Under the pieces are notes generated by a model. That model searched no databases. It was not told the origin of the DNA and saw nothing but the letters and a program-made list of their open reading frames with translations. A DNA stretch of 64,000 nucleotides from Monarcha castaneiventris obscurior (lineage: Eukaryota; Chordata; Aves; Passeriformes; Monarchidae), in NCBI GenBank assembly GCA_026261815.1, contig JAMPIT010000059.1, positions 22,058,001 to 22,122,000 on the forward strand, given 5' to 3'. Made by a program: the position numbers and the translations under genes. Position 1 is the first letter of the stretch, and every line of letters starts with the position of its first letter. Of this stretch, positions 1-11,645 are shown one piece after another.

Positions 1-253
1 ACGCTCAGCTCTTTGATGGAAGTGCAGTAAATCATCAGGTAGCGCAGGCCCTCGTCGGTGATGCGGACGCAGCGGCGCAGGTACAGGTGGGTCAGCTGCG
101 TGCAGTGGGCAGCAATGGTGTGCAGTCCCTCGTCCTCCAGGACAAAGCAGTCTGTCATGTCCAAGTAGCGGATGGAGATCTGCTTCCCGTGCAGGGGCGA
201 CAGCTTGATGGAGGCTTCGCGAGTCAGGCTGATGCACGTTACTTTGGAGCAGC
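1..253 (-). CDS. FBXL7: FBXL7 last coding exon, 5' part (leucine-rich repeats)
   Basis: This exon encodes part of F-box/LRR-repeat protein 7, the substrate-binding subunit of an SCF (SKP1-CUL1-F-box) ubiquitin ligase. Family members are reported to mark mitotic and survival proteins such as Aurora A and survivin for degradation. The minus-strand frame reads as cysteine-containing leucine-rich repeats, with segments such as SIRYLDMTDCFVLEDEGL and HLYLRRCVRITDEGL. It is open throughout. The exon begins at 253 just after a pyrimidine-rich stretch and an AG acceptor (254-255). Its first two bases complete a glycine codon whose first base ends the exon at 4814, so phase matches exactly. It covers about residues 247-330 of a protein that is 491 residues in human (from memory). 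About 160 C-terminal residues, the stop codon and the 3' UTR lie outside the window. Identity is sure; the exon is cut only by the window edge. Confidence 0.96.
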
Positions 254-3200
254 CTAAGTGGAAAAACACAGTGAGTTTAAGCAAGCAGTAAAAGCAAATC
301 TCACAGCGGGACCAGAAAGCTGGGTGTGGAATGGTGTGCTGGATGTGATGAAGGTATCTTCATGTTGCAAGAGTGGAATTATCCTGACTGACTACTCTTG
401 ATTTGCTGTACTGAGTCCCCACACCAGAGGAGATAATAAACTCCAATGAAGTCAGTGAGGTTGCTTTGAGATTGTGAGCACTGGGAAAGGAACAGACCGA
501 TTTTATCCATATCCCAAATGTAAAATGACGGTCCTGGGTCTATGTAGGGACAGCCTATGATCTGTTACTGCAATACAAACCCAGTGACAGAGACAATGAT
601 ACTACGTGACAACCAATGCAGTTTTTTGATCAAAGTCAGTCTCATTGCTGACTGGCTGAATTTGCAAACCAACATCAGAGGCTCTTTCACCATCCAAACT
701 CATTATAGAAAACACAACCCCGCTCCCTTCCCCCCCCCCCCCGCCCCAAGCATTTGGAGAACAGATGTGAATCCAGCCCCAAGCCTGCAATGTGGGAAGG
801 ATGCAAAACTATGGCACAACTGTGTGCTTGCAGAAGGGTGGAGATTTGGATAATCTAAGGAGAATGGGGAGAACTGGTAGGAGCCAACAGACTGGTAAGG
901 GCATACGAGGACACAGCAGACAAAGAAAAGGACTGTGTCCAATGAGAAAGTCTGGCCATGAATGGAGGTAACTAGACTAGAGGAGAAACACCAGACCTTG
1001 CAAGGAAAGACAAAGAACTAGATTAAAGGGAAAAACATGCTCACAGACTTTTCCCATTTTCAACCTCCACTCAGTGCACAGTGGAGAGTGAAAGCTTTTT
1101 TTGGAAAGTGTGGTTTCTGCTGCACTACAAACTGGCAGTCTCAGGCTTCTTAGGGAAATTCTTAAGCTGTGCCAAGTTCTGCTGGGCACTTTGCATTAGC
1201 ACAGTTAGAAACAGCTGCAAGAAAGAAGGGGGGGTCTACCTGTTAGTGATTGAGGCCCAACAGTTTTAGCCATAAATGTCTGCTCAGAGAAATTCTGCAG
1301 GTTATGCCCAAAGAGGTGCCTCCAGGTAGAAATAAAAACACTTTTTCTGTATTGCTGGAACACCGGCCAAGCAGTATCAAGTGACTCATAAAAAGTGGTG
1401 ACCTTAGAGCTCCATGTATCAGAAATCCTGCAGAAATCCTATGGTGTGGAAGTAAAGAGCAAGATGATGTATGGAGACTGCCTCAAAAACTTAAGTGACC
1501 CAAAGCTATACCACTTGCTATAACAGGTTGTCATTCAGAGGTTTAGTGGGAGGTATGAATATGCTTCAGTTCTTAAAAGCAAAAAGGAAAAAAAATCACT
1601 TGAGATAACCCTGTGGACTCACACAAATGTTGTAAGAAGTGTGGGATATGGACTTGAAACTGTTTGCCACCTGCAACTAGATTTCTACATTCATCAATTA
1701 AATTTATGCTGGATCTTTAATATGGGTTTCAAATTTAGCTGCACAGATGCAAATTTTACCTTAGGCCTCAGACAATTAAATGGGCAAATTGCCCATAGGT
1801 CATGCAGAAGCAAGACCTTGAAGTAAAACACTCTGTTCAACAAACATCTTAAAACTGAATGCTGTTTTGTCTTCAGACTGTGTTTCTGATCCGTCTATGC
1901 TCTGGTGCAATCTCTGGGAATACATTTGCCTTCAGGTAAGTACTATATACACACTCAGTAACACAAAGGATTTTTCTAAAGGGAAGCAGTACAATACTAA
2001 TGGTGTAAAAAATTCACCTCTAGTATATTCTTTGAAGTAGGTGATGCAAAATGCATGAAAAGAGTTCCACAGAAGAAGCTGGCACCTAGGCAGAGCTCTG
2101 CTGCACCTGATGTAGCTGCTGCTGTTGCATTTGGCCGAGCAGGTTGCTGGATTAAGAAGTCAGTCTGGACATTTTATAATCTGACCTAAATTCAATTTTA
2201 AACCTGGCTTAGTGAGAATGATGAATCCACGAGGCCAAGGAGAACATTCTGTGTGCTGAGAGTCCAAGAAGCTTTAATGACCGTAATTAGAGAGTGAATG
2301 GGTCAGAAGTCTCACAGCGTGGCTGGAGTCCCATACATCAGTGTGTGATCACTGTTTTGACAAGCTCAGCATTGCCTTGTCTAGTTACTTTGGCTACACT
2401 GTAAAACATTTCATGGGAAGAGTATTCAAAATGGTTTCACCAGAAAAAAGAGTCCATGTGATATAGAACTGCCTGATTTTTAGGCAAAATGACAGGTTCC
2501 TGGGTCCGCAACAGTTTTTCTGTCTTAAATAATACAAAATATAAAAATAAAGCTCTTGTAACAGGATTTTCCATAAAGTAAGTATAACTGTTTTTTTAAA
2601 GGGAGCAGAAATGTCCAAACAGACTGAAAAACACGTTGGCTAGAGTGTTAGACAATAACTTGCAGTCAAGCTCAACCAGCTTCTAGCAATATCTCAGACC
2701 TGCCCACAGAGCAGATGCTGACAGTGACAGAACTTACATTGTGGAAAGCTCCTGAAGTTAATACAAACATCTGGTATTGACATTAAAGATTTTGGTACAT
2801 TTTTGCTGCCAAGCAGCCATCCAAGGGGAAAATGGATTCACCTAGATGTACAACTGTGAACTGGGATTTAATTAAGTAGCAACTAGCGTCACCCCCCAGC
2901 ACACACCCCCACCTCCTCTTGCTCAGTATGGAACCAAACCAGTGAACCACTTCTGTCCTCAGAATTCCTTGAGCCTGTAGATGCAAGCCTTGTCCTCATA
3001 ACTACAGACAGAAGCAGGGGAAAATGGAATCCTCTTTTCAAAACATCCTCCAAAATCACCCACATCAGAATGAAAAAAGTGGACTCAAAACAAGAGCCTA
3101 GAGATCAATTATCCTCAATTCATATGCAAGTACATGCAGCAAAAGCTATACCTGAACCCAAACACCCTGACTTCTGAGCACGTTCAAAACCAGGATTTTT

Positions 3201-4813
3201 CCCTCACGTGCTCCAGACAGAAAGAACAACTTAGGAAAAAAAGAAATTAAAATTGCTTTCCTATCTCATTGATGAGACAAGATTCAAGGAAGACAGGGAT
3301 TTTGTTTGTCCCCTTTTATACCAAACTGATGAGCTCTTAGGGACAGACACTACCTTCTGGGTCTGAGAGTAAGAGGCTTGGGAAAACCACAAATGAAGAT
3401 GGACCCCAAAATAGCCTGTTTCAATACCTGGTATCATCTTTTCCCTTTCCCTGCTTTTGAAACAGTCATCTTTGGTCTACAGCAAACCCACAAATCAGAG
3501 CTGTGGAACGAAGCATTTTCAACCACCTACGAGCCCCCAGGTACACTCAGGGTGTGAGCTTCAAAGCTCTAGCTCTAAATCACACAGGTACATACATTTT
3601 CTCCAGGCACTGGAGATGTTTCAACCTGAATGTGTGATTAGCAATCCAGAACTAATGTCAGTGTGTACCAACAACAAATAATTCACATACAAGGTCACTG
3701 TGAATAGACTCCTGTGGAGTTCCATAGACTCCTTTTACCTTGTGGTTTCAGAAAGCAATCACAAAAAGTGCATAATTCTGATTTGTTAGTATTTGTTTTG
3801 ATGCCTTCCATGACATTCTGCCGTCCTAGGAATGGGGTGAGAGAGTTGGCTATATCAGCTTAAAAAAATAAAAAGGTAGAGAAAAGAATGCAAACCAGTG
3901 TACACCAGATAGGCAGCCCTGGAAAAAGCAGCTGATCTGGTACCAGTGACTCGAAAGCACCACTTTCTAGCCCCTGTTGTTTAATCCCCTATTTTCATCC
4001 TGCTTGTTGCCACTGATACCTCTGCAATGGCAAATCTGGTTTGGATGATTTATGATGGCATTAGACTGAGAACAAATGAGATCACAAAGTAAATGTTGAG
4101 CAACAAATTTGCTTCAGTGCTCTGCTTGGCTGCATCCTTTCCATTAAGTGCCAGCCTATTTGTAGAGAGGAAATTCTGTGCAGCTGACCTTGGGAAAAAA
4201 CATCTTGCTTCCCCAGAGCAGGCTTGAAGAAAATTGCCTAAAACATTTCTGCTGATCTAAACAGCTGCAACAGCAGCTTTAAAATATAAAAAATAGGGAA
4301 GAAAAAAAAAAAGTTCAAGCTGGCTAAGTCTTGTTAAAATAGCAATGGAAACTAGGGGACCTTGAAGTTTAGGTAGGGATGACAACTGATATTAATACCC
4401 AGAAATAAAGCCTAGCACTTATTCTAAGCTTCTCCTTAAATCACTCACCAGATTACAGATGTTTCATTACCTATATATATAGGTGTGTGAAAAAGATGAA
4501 ACAAGTTTTGCTGAAGTAACTAGGCTTCACACATGATGTAGCACTGACTGCAACGTGGGCCCTTCTATGGGTGCTTTGTGCAAAAATCTGTAAAACTTCC
4601 TCATGCCATTTGAACAGGCCATCTCTGCTAGCTCACCTCCTTTGGAAGAGGCCTGGCCACTCCAGAGGTGCTGCTTGCTTTAGGGGCACTGAGATTCTAG
4701 TGGTGCCTGCCTCACGGGTACTGTGTTAGGAGACAGGCATTCCTACTTCAGGAAACAACACAGAAAGGGTAAGTGTGCAGTTGCGGTGTCTGCATTGGAA
4801 CATTCCCTGTTAC
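254..4813 (-). other. FBXL7: FBXL7 intron between the F-box exon and the last exon
   Basis: The intron runs from a consensus donor (CAG|GTAACA, exon edge at 4814) to an AG acceptor at 255-254, a length of 4,560 bp. It is AT-rich and unique in appearance, with no repeat family that I recognise. Notable content is a 13-base C run at 730-742, a short A run near 4302-4312 and a short TA-rich stretch near 4472-4481. Small open frames on both strands look like chance. Confidence 0.9.
730..747. repeat. Poly-C tract (poly-G in FBXL7 pre-mRNA)
   Basis: Thirteen consecutive C are followed by G and four more C. On the minus strand, the sense strand of FBXL7, this is a long G run with potential to form a G-quadruplex. 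It sits about 480 bases upstream of the last-exon acceptor. Confidence 0.9.
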
Positions 4814-5425
4814 CTGACACATCCAGGTGTTCCAGGTTTGGGCACAGTGACACGACATCAAAGACTGCCTCATTGGAGATGTTGTAACAGCCGGACACCT
4901 CCAGCCTCCTCAGTTCTGGGCAGCACTGGGCAATGGTGTAGAGTCCTCTGTCCGTGAGCCGCCTGCAGCCACTAACAATTACCGTCTCCAGCATGAGACA
5001 GACGTTGGGAGTATCCTGACAGAGCCTCCGGGTCAGCACTTTGAGAGCCCTGTCCACGTTGATTGTCTCGCCGGTGAGGCGAATCGTCCTCCAGAGCCGC
5101 GGGTCCCAGGCCAGGTTGTACCAGCGGCGGCACACGCGGGCACAGCGGCACAGCTGGTTGGTGGGCAGGAAGGAGAAGATCTGGATCATGGAGTGGTCGG
5201 GCAGCCGGTCTATGTTGGCCTGCTCCTTCTGGTGCTTGGATGCCAGCCGGATGAGAGGGTGGGTGAGGCGGGTTGGAGGTGGCGAGTGGACCATGGCAAC
5301 AGTTTCCCCAGTGACTGAGGATGAGGACGTTGACGACCCTCGGCCATTTTGGAAGCCAGGGGAATTTGGTGGAAATATTAATGCTGGGCTGGGTGTGCTG
5401 AGCGTTCGCATGCTCAGGTCGGAAT
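4814..5425 (-). CDS. FBXL7: FBXL7 F-box and first leucine-rich-repeat exon
   Basis: This exon carries the SKP1-binding half of FBXL7. In exon-local numbering, residues 1-71 are a Ser/Pro/Thr-rich, probably disordered linker (TLSTPSPALIF; SSTSSSS at 31-37; HSPPPTRLTHPLIRLAS at 47-63). Residues 72-117 are the F-box, from IDRLPDHSM to LWRTIRL, with the typical LP..I...F....L...VC..W pattern. A bridging helix follows (about 121-140). Then come cysteine-type leucine-rich repeats (LETVIVSGCRRLTDRGL, LRRLEVSGCYNISNEAV, LEHLDVSG). The acceptor is a pyrimidine-rich tract ending CCAG before 5425. The donor is CAG|GTAACA at 4814/4813. The 612-bp length comprises 2 bases finishing an Asp codon, 203 codons and one base of a Gly codon, in phase with the exon at 1-253. 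Apart from a few substitutions it agrees closely with the mammalian protein as I remember it. It corresponds to human residues 43-247. Confidence 0.98.
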
Positions 5426-8400
5426 CTGGAAGACAGAACACACGATTTCAATAAGCACTGGACAGACACAGAGGTTTCTGCACAGGACAGTGCCCTGCTA
5501 GCCCATTTGTTAATGGAGTATGATGGACTTGGGGCTTTGTTGGGGTGCGAGTGATGAAATGTATTTCAAAAGCCAGGTGAGCAAAGGAGACAATGAAGTT
5601 CTGAGCCCTGAAGAGGAGGGAGCAGTGGAAGGATTTTTTAAAATCCAAGGATTTTAATTCTTTATACTCTTAATTAAACACTGCAAGAAAATAGTATGTT
5701 TGAGTCACAGGCTGTTTTTTGGCAGAGAGCAACTGTCCATAACCTTAGCACAGCTGTGAGCTCTTAGGGGCAGGGAATACTGTGGTCCTTCACCTCTCAG
5801 CTCCTTCAGCCTTTCAGCAGGAGGCCAAAAAAGCTCACAAGGCAAATGCTTCTTCCTTCACCAGATCTGGGCAGATGGGAAAAGCACAAATCCATACACT
5901 TATTTTCGTTGTGTCATTAGGGAAGTTAATTTTTCAGTCGTGCAAACTGGAACTCAGAAGTTCAACCAAGAGCCCAGTGACTAGTTCTTCATATGCACAC
6001 AGAAAACACTCCTTTTCAACGGACTAAAGTGAACTTCAGTTGGATTGGAAAAAGAAAAACCCAGAAAAGTAAGTGACGAAGAAAAAGCATGCCTGGAAAC
6101 TTGTTGAATTGTTATACAATATTTACACACTTATTGCTAGGGCTGTTTGTCACACTGGAAGCAGTCAACTCAACTCCCCTGCCCAAAACAATTTGCTACT
6201 TCTTTACCTTCTTTGGTTCATTTTAGTGCCAAAAATCAGGCACAAAAATTGAGATATTTTGCTACTAAGAAAGGTTACCTTTGCTGTAAAATTATTTCAA
6301 CTGTTTTCCCTTTGTGCTGACATTGCCTACAAGTAATTTCCACTCCTGCTCCCGGTTTCTCCAAGCAAACCAAGTGAAAGACTGGAAGAAAATGAAGATT
6401 TAACTTTGATAGTCAAGCAAATGCCATGGGCAATATATTTAGAGACTCTGAGGATGTTTTAGTAGTATGCCACACAAGACACAACCATGATGAGAGATGC
6501 ATCCTGCTGCTGAGCACACTCCCTCCATCTCAGTACTGATCTCAAAAGAAATCCTTTATAAAGGAAGGCACCACCCAGCAATGAATACAGTAACCACAAT
6601 TTAGTGACCAGCAGAAGAATAACAAGTTTCACAGACAGATGGTGTTTTTAGTGCACCAAGCTTTTCTCCCCATCACATCTCCTGCTGTCACACCAATGTT
6701 CAGGCATTTCAGGGAAGTGTACAAAGGCAGCCCCTTGAGTAACACTGACTCTGCAGCTCTGTGACTGTGACAGCACAAATAAGGGCTAAGCAAGATACAG
6801 CCAGAAATGCATTCAACAAACGTGCCCAAACCTGGATTTGGGCAGAGTTTTTAAATTAAGTACATTTTTGACGTATTTAACTGCTACACATAAACATCCC
6901 TGTCAAGCTTTTGCTCAGCCCAGCACAGGCCTGCTCTGATCTCACAATCTACAACAATAGCAGCCACAGGCCTGTGTTTCCACAGTGTGTCCGGAAGGGA
7001 AAGAGGCACAAATGTTTAGCTGAAGAACCCCAGAAACAGAATCCGATGGCTTGCTCAAGATCACCCAGCTGAGTTGCACAGAGATCAAAACCATCTTCTC
7101 ACACCGCGAAGGAAAAACCTATAGTACCCAGCTCCTTTCCTCTTCCTCTTCTACATCTTGTTTTACTTAGAAACACACTATTTCAGCAAATGAAAAGAAA
7201 GAACATTTTCCCCAAGGCTTATGAGTCCATGCTATGGCTACGTGGTGCTAACACAGGGATTTGTGTATTTATGAGCAAGAACAGTATCTTCATGCTGAGT
7301 GGGTTTTGCAGACACCCTGCTCCCTTTGAGACCTCCTAATACCCCCCTGGCAGCTATTGCAAATAATTGCATTGAGGAGTGCTATTTGGTAAGTGTCTGG
7401 TATATGCTGGTATTTTAAAAATGAGATTTACAGCTGGAGAGAAAAAAACCCACAACACCAGCAGCAGCCAGGCTCCTGCAGACAAGCACTGACTCCACAG
7501 GCCTCTTAGGCAACAGTCCCCGAGATTAATTTTTGCAAGGACTTACCATATGTTTGACCTCCCTCACATTATCACCAAAACCAGTGACAGTGCCTGAAGT
7601 TAAACATGTGCAGAAGATGTGGCAAAGTCAGAGCCTTTAATTTTTGTTTCTAATATTAAAAAAATACACTTTTTTCTAAGCGCTGGATGCATCTTCTACT
7701 ATTACATGTATTTGATGTTGTCAGTTCTTTTCCTTTTTTTTTTACTTCTTCATTTGCTTTGGGCTTTTGGTTGGTTGATTGTGGTTTGTTTGTTTTACAC
7801 GAATCAGAACAAAAAGGAAAACAAAATTATATAAATAAAAAAACCAGAACAAACACTTGTTTCTATTCCACAAAAGAGGATTAAAATCAAAAGCAAAAAG
7901 TTGAAATTATTAACATCTGCTTTAAACAATTTTTAGTTCTGTGGGAATGAGTACCTTCTGTAAGACACAGCATTTTTGGAAAACGTACATTTTTAGTCAG
8001 TTATTGGTGAAACACCTTAACATTTCTGTAGGGTTACAGTCTTCCTTAGTTTCCATTTCTACTTAAGCATAAAAAAGCTTTGCATGCTCCATGATTCTCC
8101 CCCGCTTCCCCTGGTGAGCAATACACCAAGCTAATACGGCTAATCTCCACTCCTTTTGGATCAGAAGTGGCATTCCTTCATCACTCCTGGGCACTGTGAA
8201 TAATCAATACCTTAGACATTCTGTGTGCGTAATGAATTACTAATATGTGTTTTTTAACTTAGACCTCAAGTAAAAAAGGCCTGACCTTCTGTTTTATGTG
8301 TATGCTCCGTGCTTTCTTTGTGCTCTCTTAATTCTCTCATTAGTATAGCAGTTCCAGATGTGCATCCTGTATTTCCTTTCCCTTCAGTCCTGAAGGTGCA

Positions 8401-11239
8401 TCATGTGAAACTTGCCCCCTCCATCCTGGGGGCCATGGATTTCCAGACAAGACACATACACACACATACACATGCATCCTGCCTCCCCAGCATGAAGTAT
8501 TGGGGAAAAAGAGCGGAATGTTGTCATTGTGTTTAAAAAAGGGAGTCGTGAGCACACTATGGGTCTGCTGAGCCTTTAATGCAATATGGTCTCAGACAGG
8601 AATTTTGCTGGTAGCTCAGCTGAACTCGGTACAGAGGTATTTCTGCTTACTGTTCGCTGTACACCCCTAAGGGGAAATGAAAAAAAATAGCAGGTGAGTC
8701 CAGGAGCCAGGAAAAACTTGGAAAGCTTTTTGTTAGCATTTAAAACTTCAGCAAAACACTTGGTCTACTGTACATTTTCCAGACTTTTCTAATGTTGTTG
8801 GGAGGGGCTTCCTATAGCACTATCTCAACCCCTAGGAGTTTCCTTCGAATTTTGTTCCTTGCCATTTACTGAGCGCTAGCCAACAGGCTGGGGCAGTCTG
8901 AGAAACAGCAACTTAATGATGGTGTAACATTAATAAACACAACCTCGCAAGTACAAATGAAGTTGCTGATTACAGTTCTCAAAACACATCTTTACACACA
9001 CACATGCCCTATACAAGCATTTCTCTTGTAAGCTCAAGTGTTTACAAGCCTGAAATGCAACTTTAATTTTGCTGATCTTAGAAAGTAAAAGCAAATTAGA
9101 AAGCAGTCCTGCACTTCCCTCCTTACAACTTCTTTTGCCCCTTTACCTCCAATCTTCTGTGCAAGATGCCTTTTATTAAAGCTTTGATCAAGTTCTGAAA
9201 GTTGTTTGTTGATGTAAGACAAAATTTCTTAACAATCTTTAAAGAAATCTCAAAAGATGCGTGCCAGAAGCAGAACCATAAAAGCTGACACAGAGGGAGA
9301 AAATGCACTAGAGGGAGTTTTCTTATTCCATTAGGAATCTGGTTTATTTCAAAGGATTCTTTCTCCCCAGTTTGTTTCCCAATTAATACATACATCTGGG
9401 AACAAAAAACCTTTAAATATATAAGATTTAAGCCAAGATCTAGTCTCCATTCTTTCTGGCATCGACAATAATATGCAGTCTCTGATTTCAGAACCAGAGA
9501 GAGAAAACAATGTTGTATTTCCATTACTCCAGCAATGCACACTAACATAGGATACTCCACGTCCAGATCCCAGCATGGACTTTTTAAGATTGAACCATTT
9601 TCCATGCTTGAGGCATAACTCCATTCATCCACACCTTCCACTATGATACTGCGAATGAGGAGGTTTTTTTAAGTGAATAGTATACAGAGCCCTTCAAGCT
9701 AACAAAATTAAAATGAAAATTTTGCAAATATCAGTCAAACTTCAGATTCTTATCTGACAACCAAAAAGGATCCTCCGTGTTGATCTGCTGTCACCACTGA
9801 TGTCTTTAGCAAAACTAAGGCAAGAAATAAACCAAACTGTGTTCAAGCTCTGAAAAGTCAGTATAGCTGAGAAAAATAAAAAGCAATTGTCATTTTTATA
9901 CACATTGGAGGCAGCATAATGTGTGCAAAAAGCATTTACAGAGTGTCAAAACATCACTGACTTAGTGTCTCTTCAGTAAGCGTTGCATAGATATTACATA
10001 TTTTACTCACTGCAATGTGGGTATAGACTTCACATTTTTACCACTATACCATCAACCTCAGGCATGCCAAGTAAGTACTCCTTTTACAGAGACTGGGCAA
10101 AGTGGGAACTTAATGGTTGTAGCAGCTATAGTCAGTGGTGCAAAGGCCTCTACAGAGGCTTCTACAGGGGGTACAATGTGGGCTGATTCAAGAAGAGACT
10201 TGTAAATTTGACAGACAGATTTCAGACATGGCTGTGTGCCCTTAGAGGAGACTAGGAAAAGCAGTTAGCTAGGACAGCAGGCTACAACACTGCCATTTTC
10301 TTTCCTAGGCCCTGGGTTTGTACAAAGTTCCAGAAAAAGTGATACCAACAGAAAAATAAAGAACGTCTTCCACATGGCAAACATCCTCAAGCATTTCTCT
10401 CAGGATAAGTTACCCTACTGACCTCGGTTCCTCCCAGTCCCAGGAGGCTGGGAGGAACTGGAGAGTCTGAGATAGCAAAGAGGCAGCTGGAACAAAACTC
10501 ACATGCAAACTTGTGTCGGGCTGCAGTGGTCAAGAATGCCAGAAGGAAAGGGTTGCCCAGTGGAGATACCTACATGATTTTGCAGCCTTTTACAATGAAG
10601 AACATACAGAATGGGAAATAAAGTTGGACAAGCTCTCTCATTTCTCTCCAAAACACTAAGTACACTTAAACTATCTGTGATGTGCATGTCTGCCCTGTTT
10701 TTAACTGCTAGGGGCAGCTATTACTCAGCTCACTGAGGTGCCTGTTCCAGTGTTGTCACTGTATCAAATTTCTAAGTTCTTCCTCTTATTTGGCTCCTAT
10801 AAGGAGCTATTTCTTGCCCTCTCTCATCATGCTTGTGAAGAATGAGGTCTTCACTCTCCCTGTAAGGATTTCTTACAGCATTTGCCTTTCTTTTTATTAG
10901 TCATATTACTAATATTTCCAGTTTCTTCTATCTTTTCCTTAAATTTCCTCCAATCTGTGTGTTTTTCTCTTAAAGCACAATGCTCCCAACTGAGCACGAT
11001 ACACCACCCGACCTCACCAGCAGTGGTGAAAGTGAAGTCCTGCACACCCATATTTCATGGAAACCACATTTTCAACCTTCCAGATTTCAACAGTCTCAGA
11101 AGGCTGATGTATTTTCACTATGTGACTCAATATATTCCCCGGATTCCCATGTGCCATACAGTGCCTGGGCATTTATTTTCTTCCTCTGTGTTTATAGAAT
11201 CCATTCATCTTCCCTACACCTGTATCCTTAGAGAATATG
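5426..11239. other. Intronic unique sequence, no recognised gene
   Basis: No interspersed repeat is recognised here. It contains a short imperfect CA-rich microsatellite (8451-8475), a T run near 7733-7742 and one long open frame on the minus strand (9123-9641, 172 codons). That frame resembles no family I know and is treated as probable chance. Confidence 0.6.
8451..8475. repeat. Short CA-rich microsatellite
   Basis: An imperfect (CA)n run interrupted by T residues, about 25 bp long. Confidence 0.7.
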
Positions 11240-11321
11240 TTTTCTCCCTCCTTAATCTACTTTTTCAAGACTATTTTGAGTTTTCTCCCTCCTTAATCTA
11301 CTTTTTCAAGACTATTTTGAG
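11240..11321. repeat. Perfect 41-bp tandem duplication (two copies)
   Basis: The unit at 11240-11280 begins TTTTCTCCCTCC and ends ACTATTTTGAG. It is repeated without any mismatch at 11281-11321. Perfect identity of two directly adjacent copies suggests a recent duplication, for example by replication slippage, or an assembly artefact. A chance plus-strand open frame (10882-11391) runs through it. Confidence 0.95.
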
Positions 11322-11504
11322 TACTGAGCAACCTTCTCAAATTGTGTTAGTTTTCAGCTTTCCAAATGTACTGCAGCTCCAATGTCACTAATTTCAACGC
11401 ATTTCTCTCTATATTGGTAATTTTGTGTCTCAATTCAAACAGGTAGTTCCAAGAGAGAAATGGAAAGTCTGGCAACCTGTTAGCAAGTATTGTAAGGCAT
11501 CGCA

Positions 11505-11645
11505 GGTGAGGTCAGCTCAGCTGGTCAGAGCATGGTGCTGGTAACATCGAGGTTGTGGGTTTAATCCCTGTGTGGGCCATTTGCTTAAGAGCTGGATTTG
11601 GTCATCCTTGTGGGTCCCTTCCAAATCAGCATATTCTGTGATTCC
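11505..11645 (+). mobile_element. tRNA-Ile-derived SINE with CR1-like tail (TguSINE1 type)
   Basis: The 5' head matches a tRNA-Ile gene along nearly its full length. The A box is near 11512-11524 (TCAGCTCAGCTGG). The anticodon arm region reads GTGCTGGTAAC, where tRNA-Ile would have AAT. The B box is near 11558-11568 (GGTTTAATCC, one C-to-T change). The head ends in GGGCCA. The tail (GATTTGGTCATCCTTGTGG...CCTTCCAAATCAGCATATTCTGTGATTC) is the 3' end typical of a CR1-X-type LINE, including the ATTCTGTG octamer that CR1 uses for reverse transcription. This combination is known for TguSINE1 of songbirds. The changed anticodon and the B-box change fit a SINE rather than a working tRNA gene. I see no clear target duplication. 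Confidence 0.85.

Noticed and set aside
4972..5469. Long open frames overlapping the F-box exon (minus 4972-5469 and plus 5041-5454)
   Set aside because: Shadow frames of the real FBXL7 exon, caused by its GC-rich coding composition.
8608..8640. GCTGGTAGCTCAGCTG resembles a tRNA A box
   Set aside because: No B box or acceptor stem at the right distance; a single short motif match in 64 kb is expected by chance.
10882..11391. 169-codon plus-strand frame with a hydrophobic start
   Set aside because: Extended by the 41-bp tandem duplication (82 bp, which also changes frame between copies) and intron-like in composition; no splice or family support.
11505..11577. A functional tRNA-Ile gene
   Set aside because: The anticodon is changed, the B box is altered and the head is fused to a CR1-like tail, so it is a SINE.
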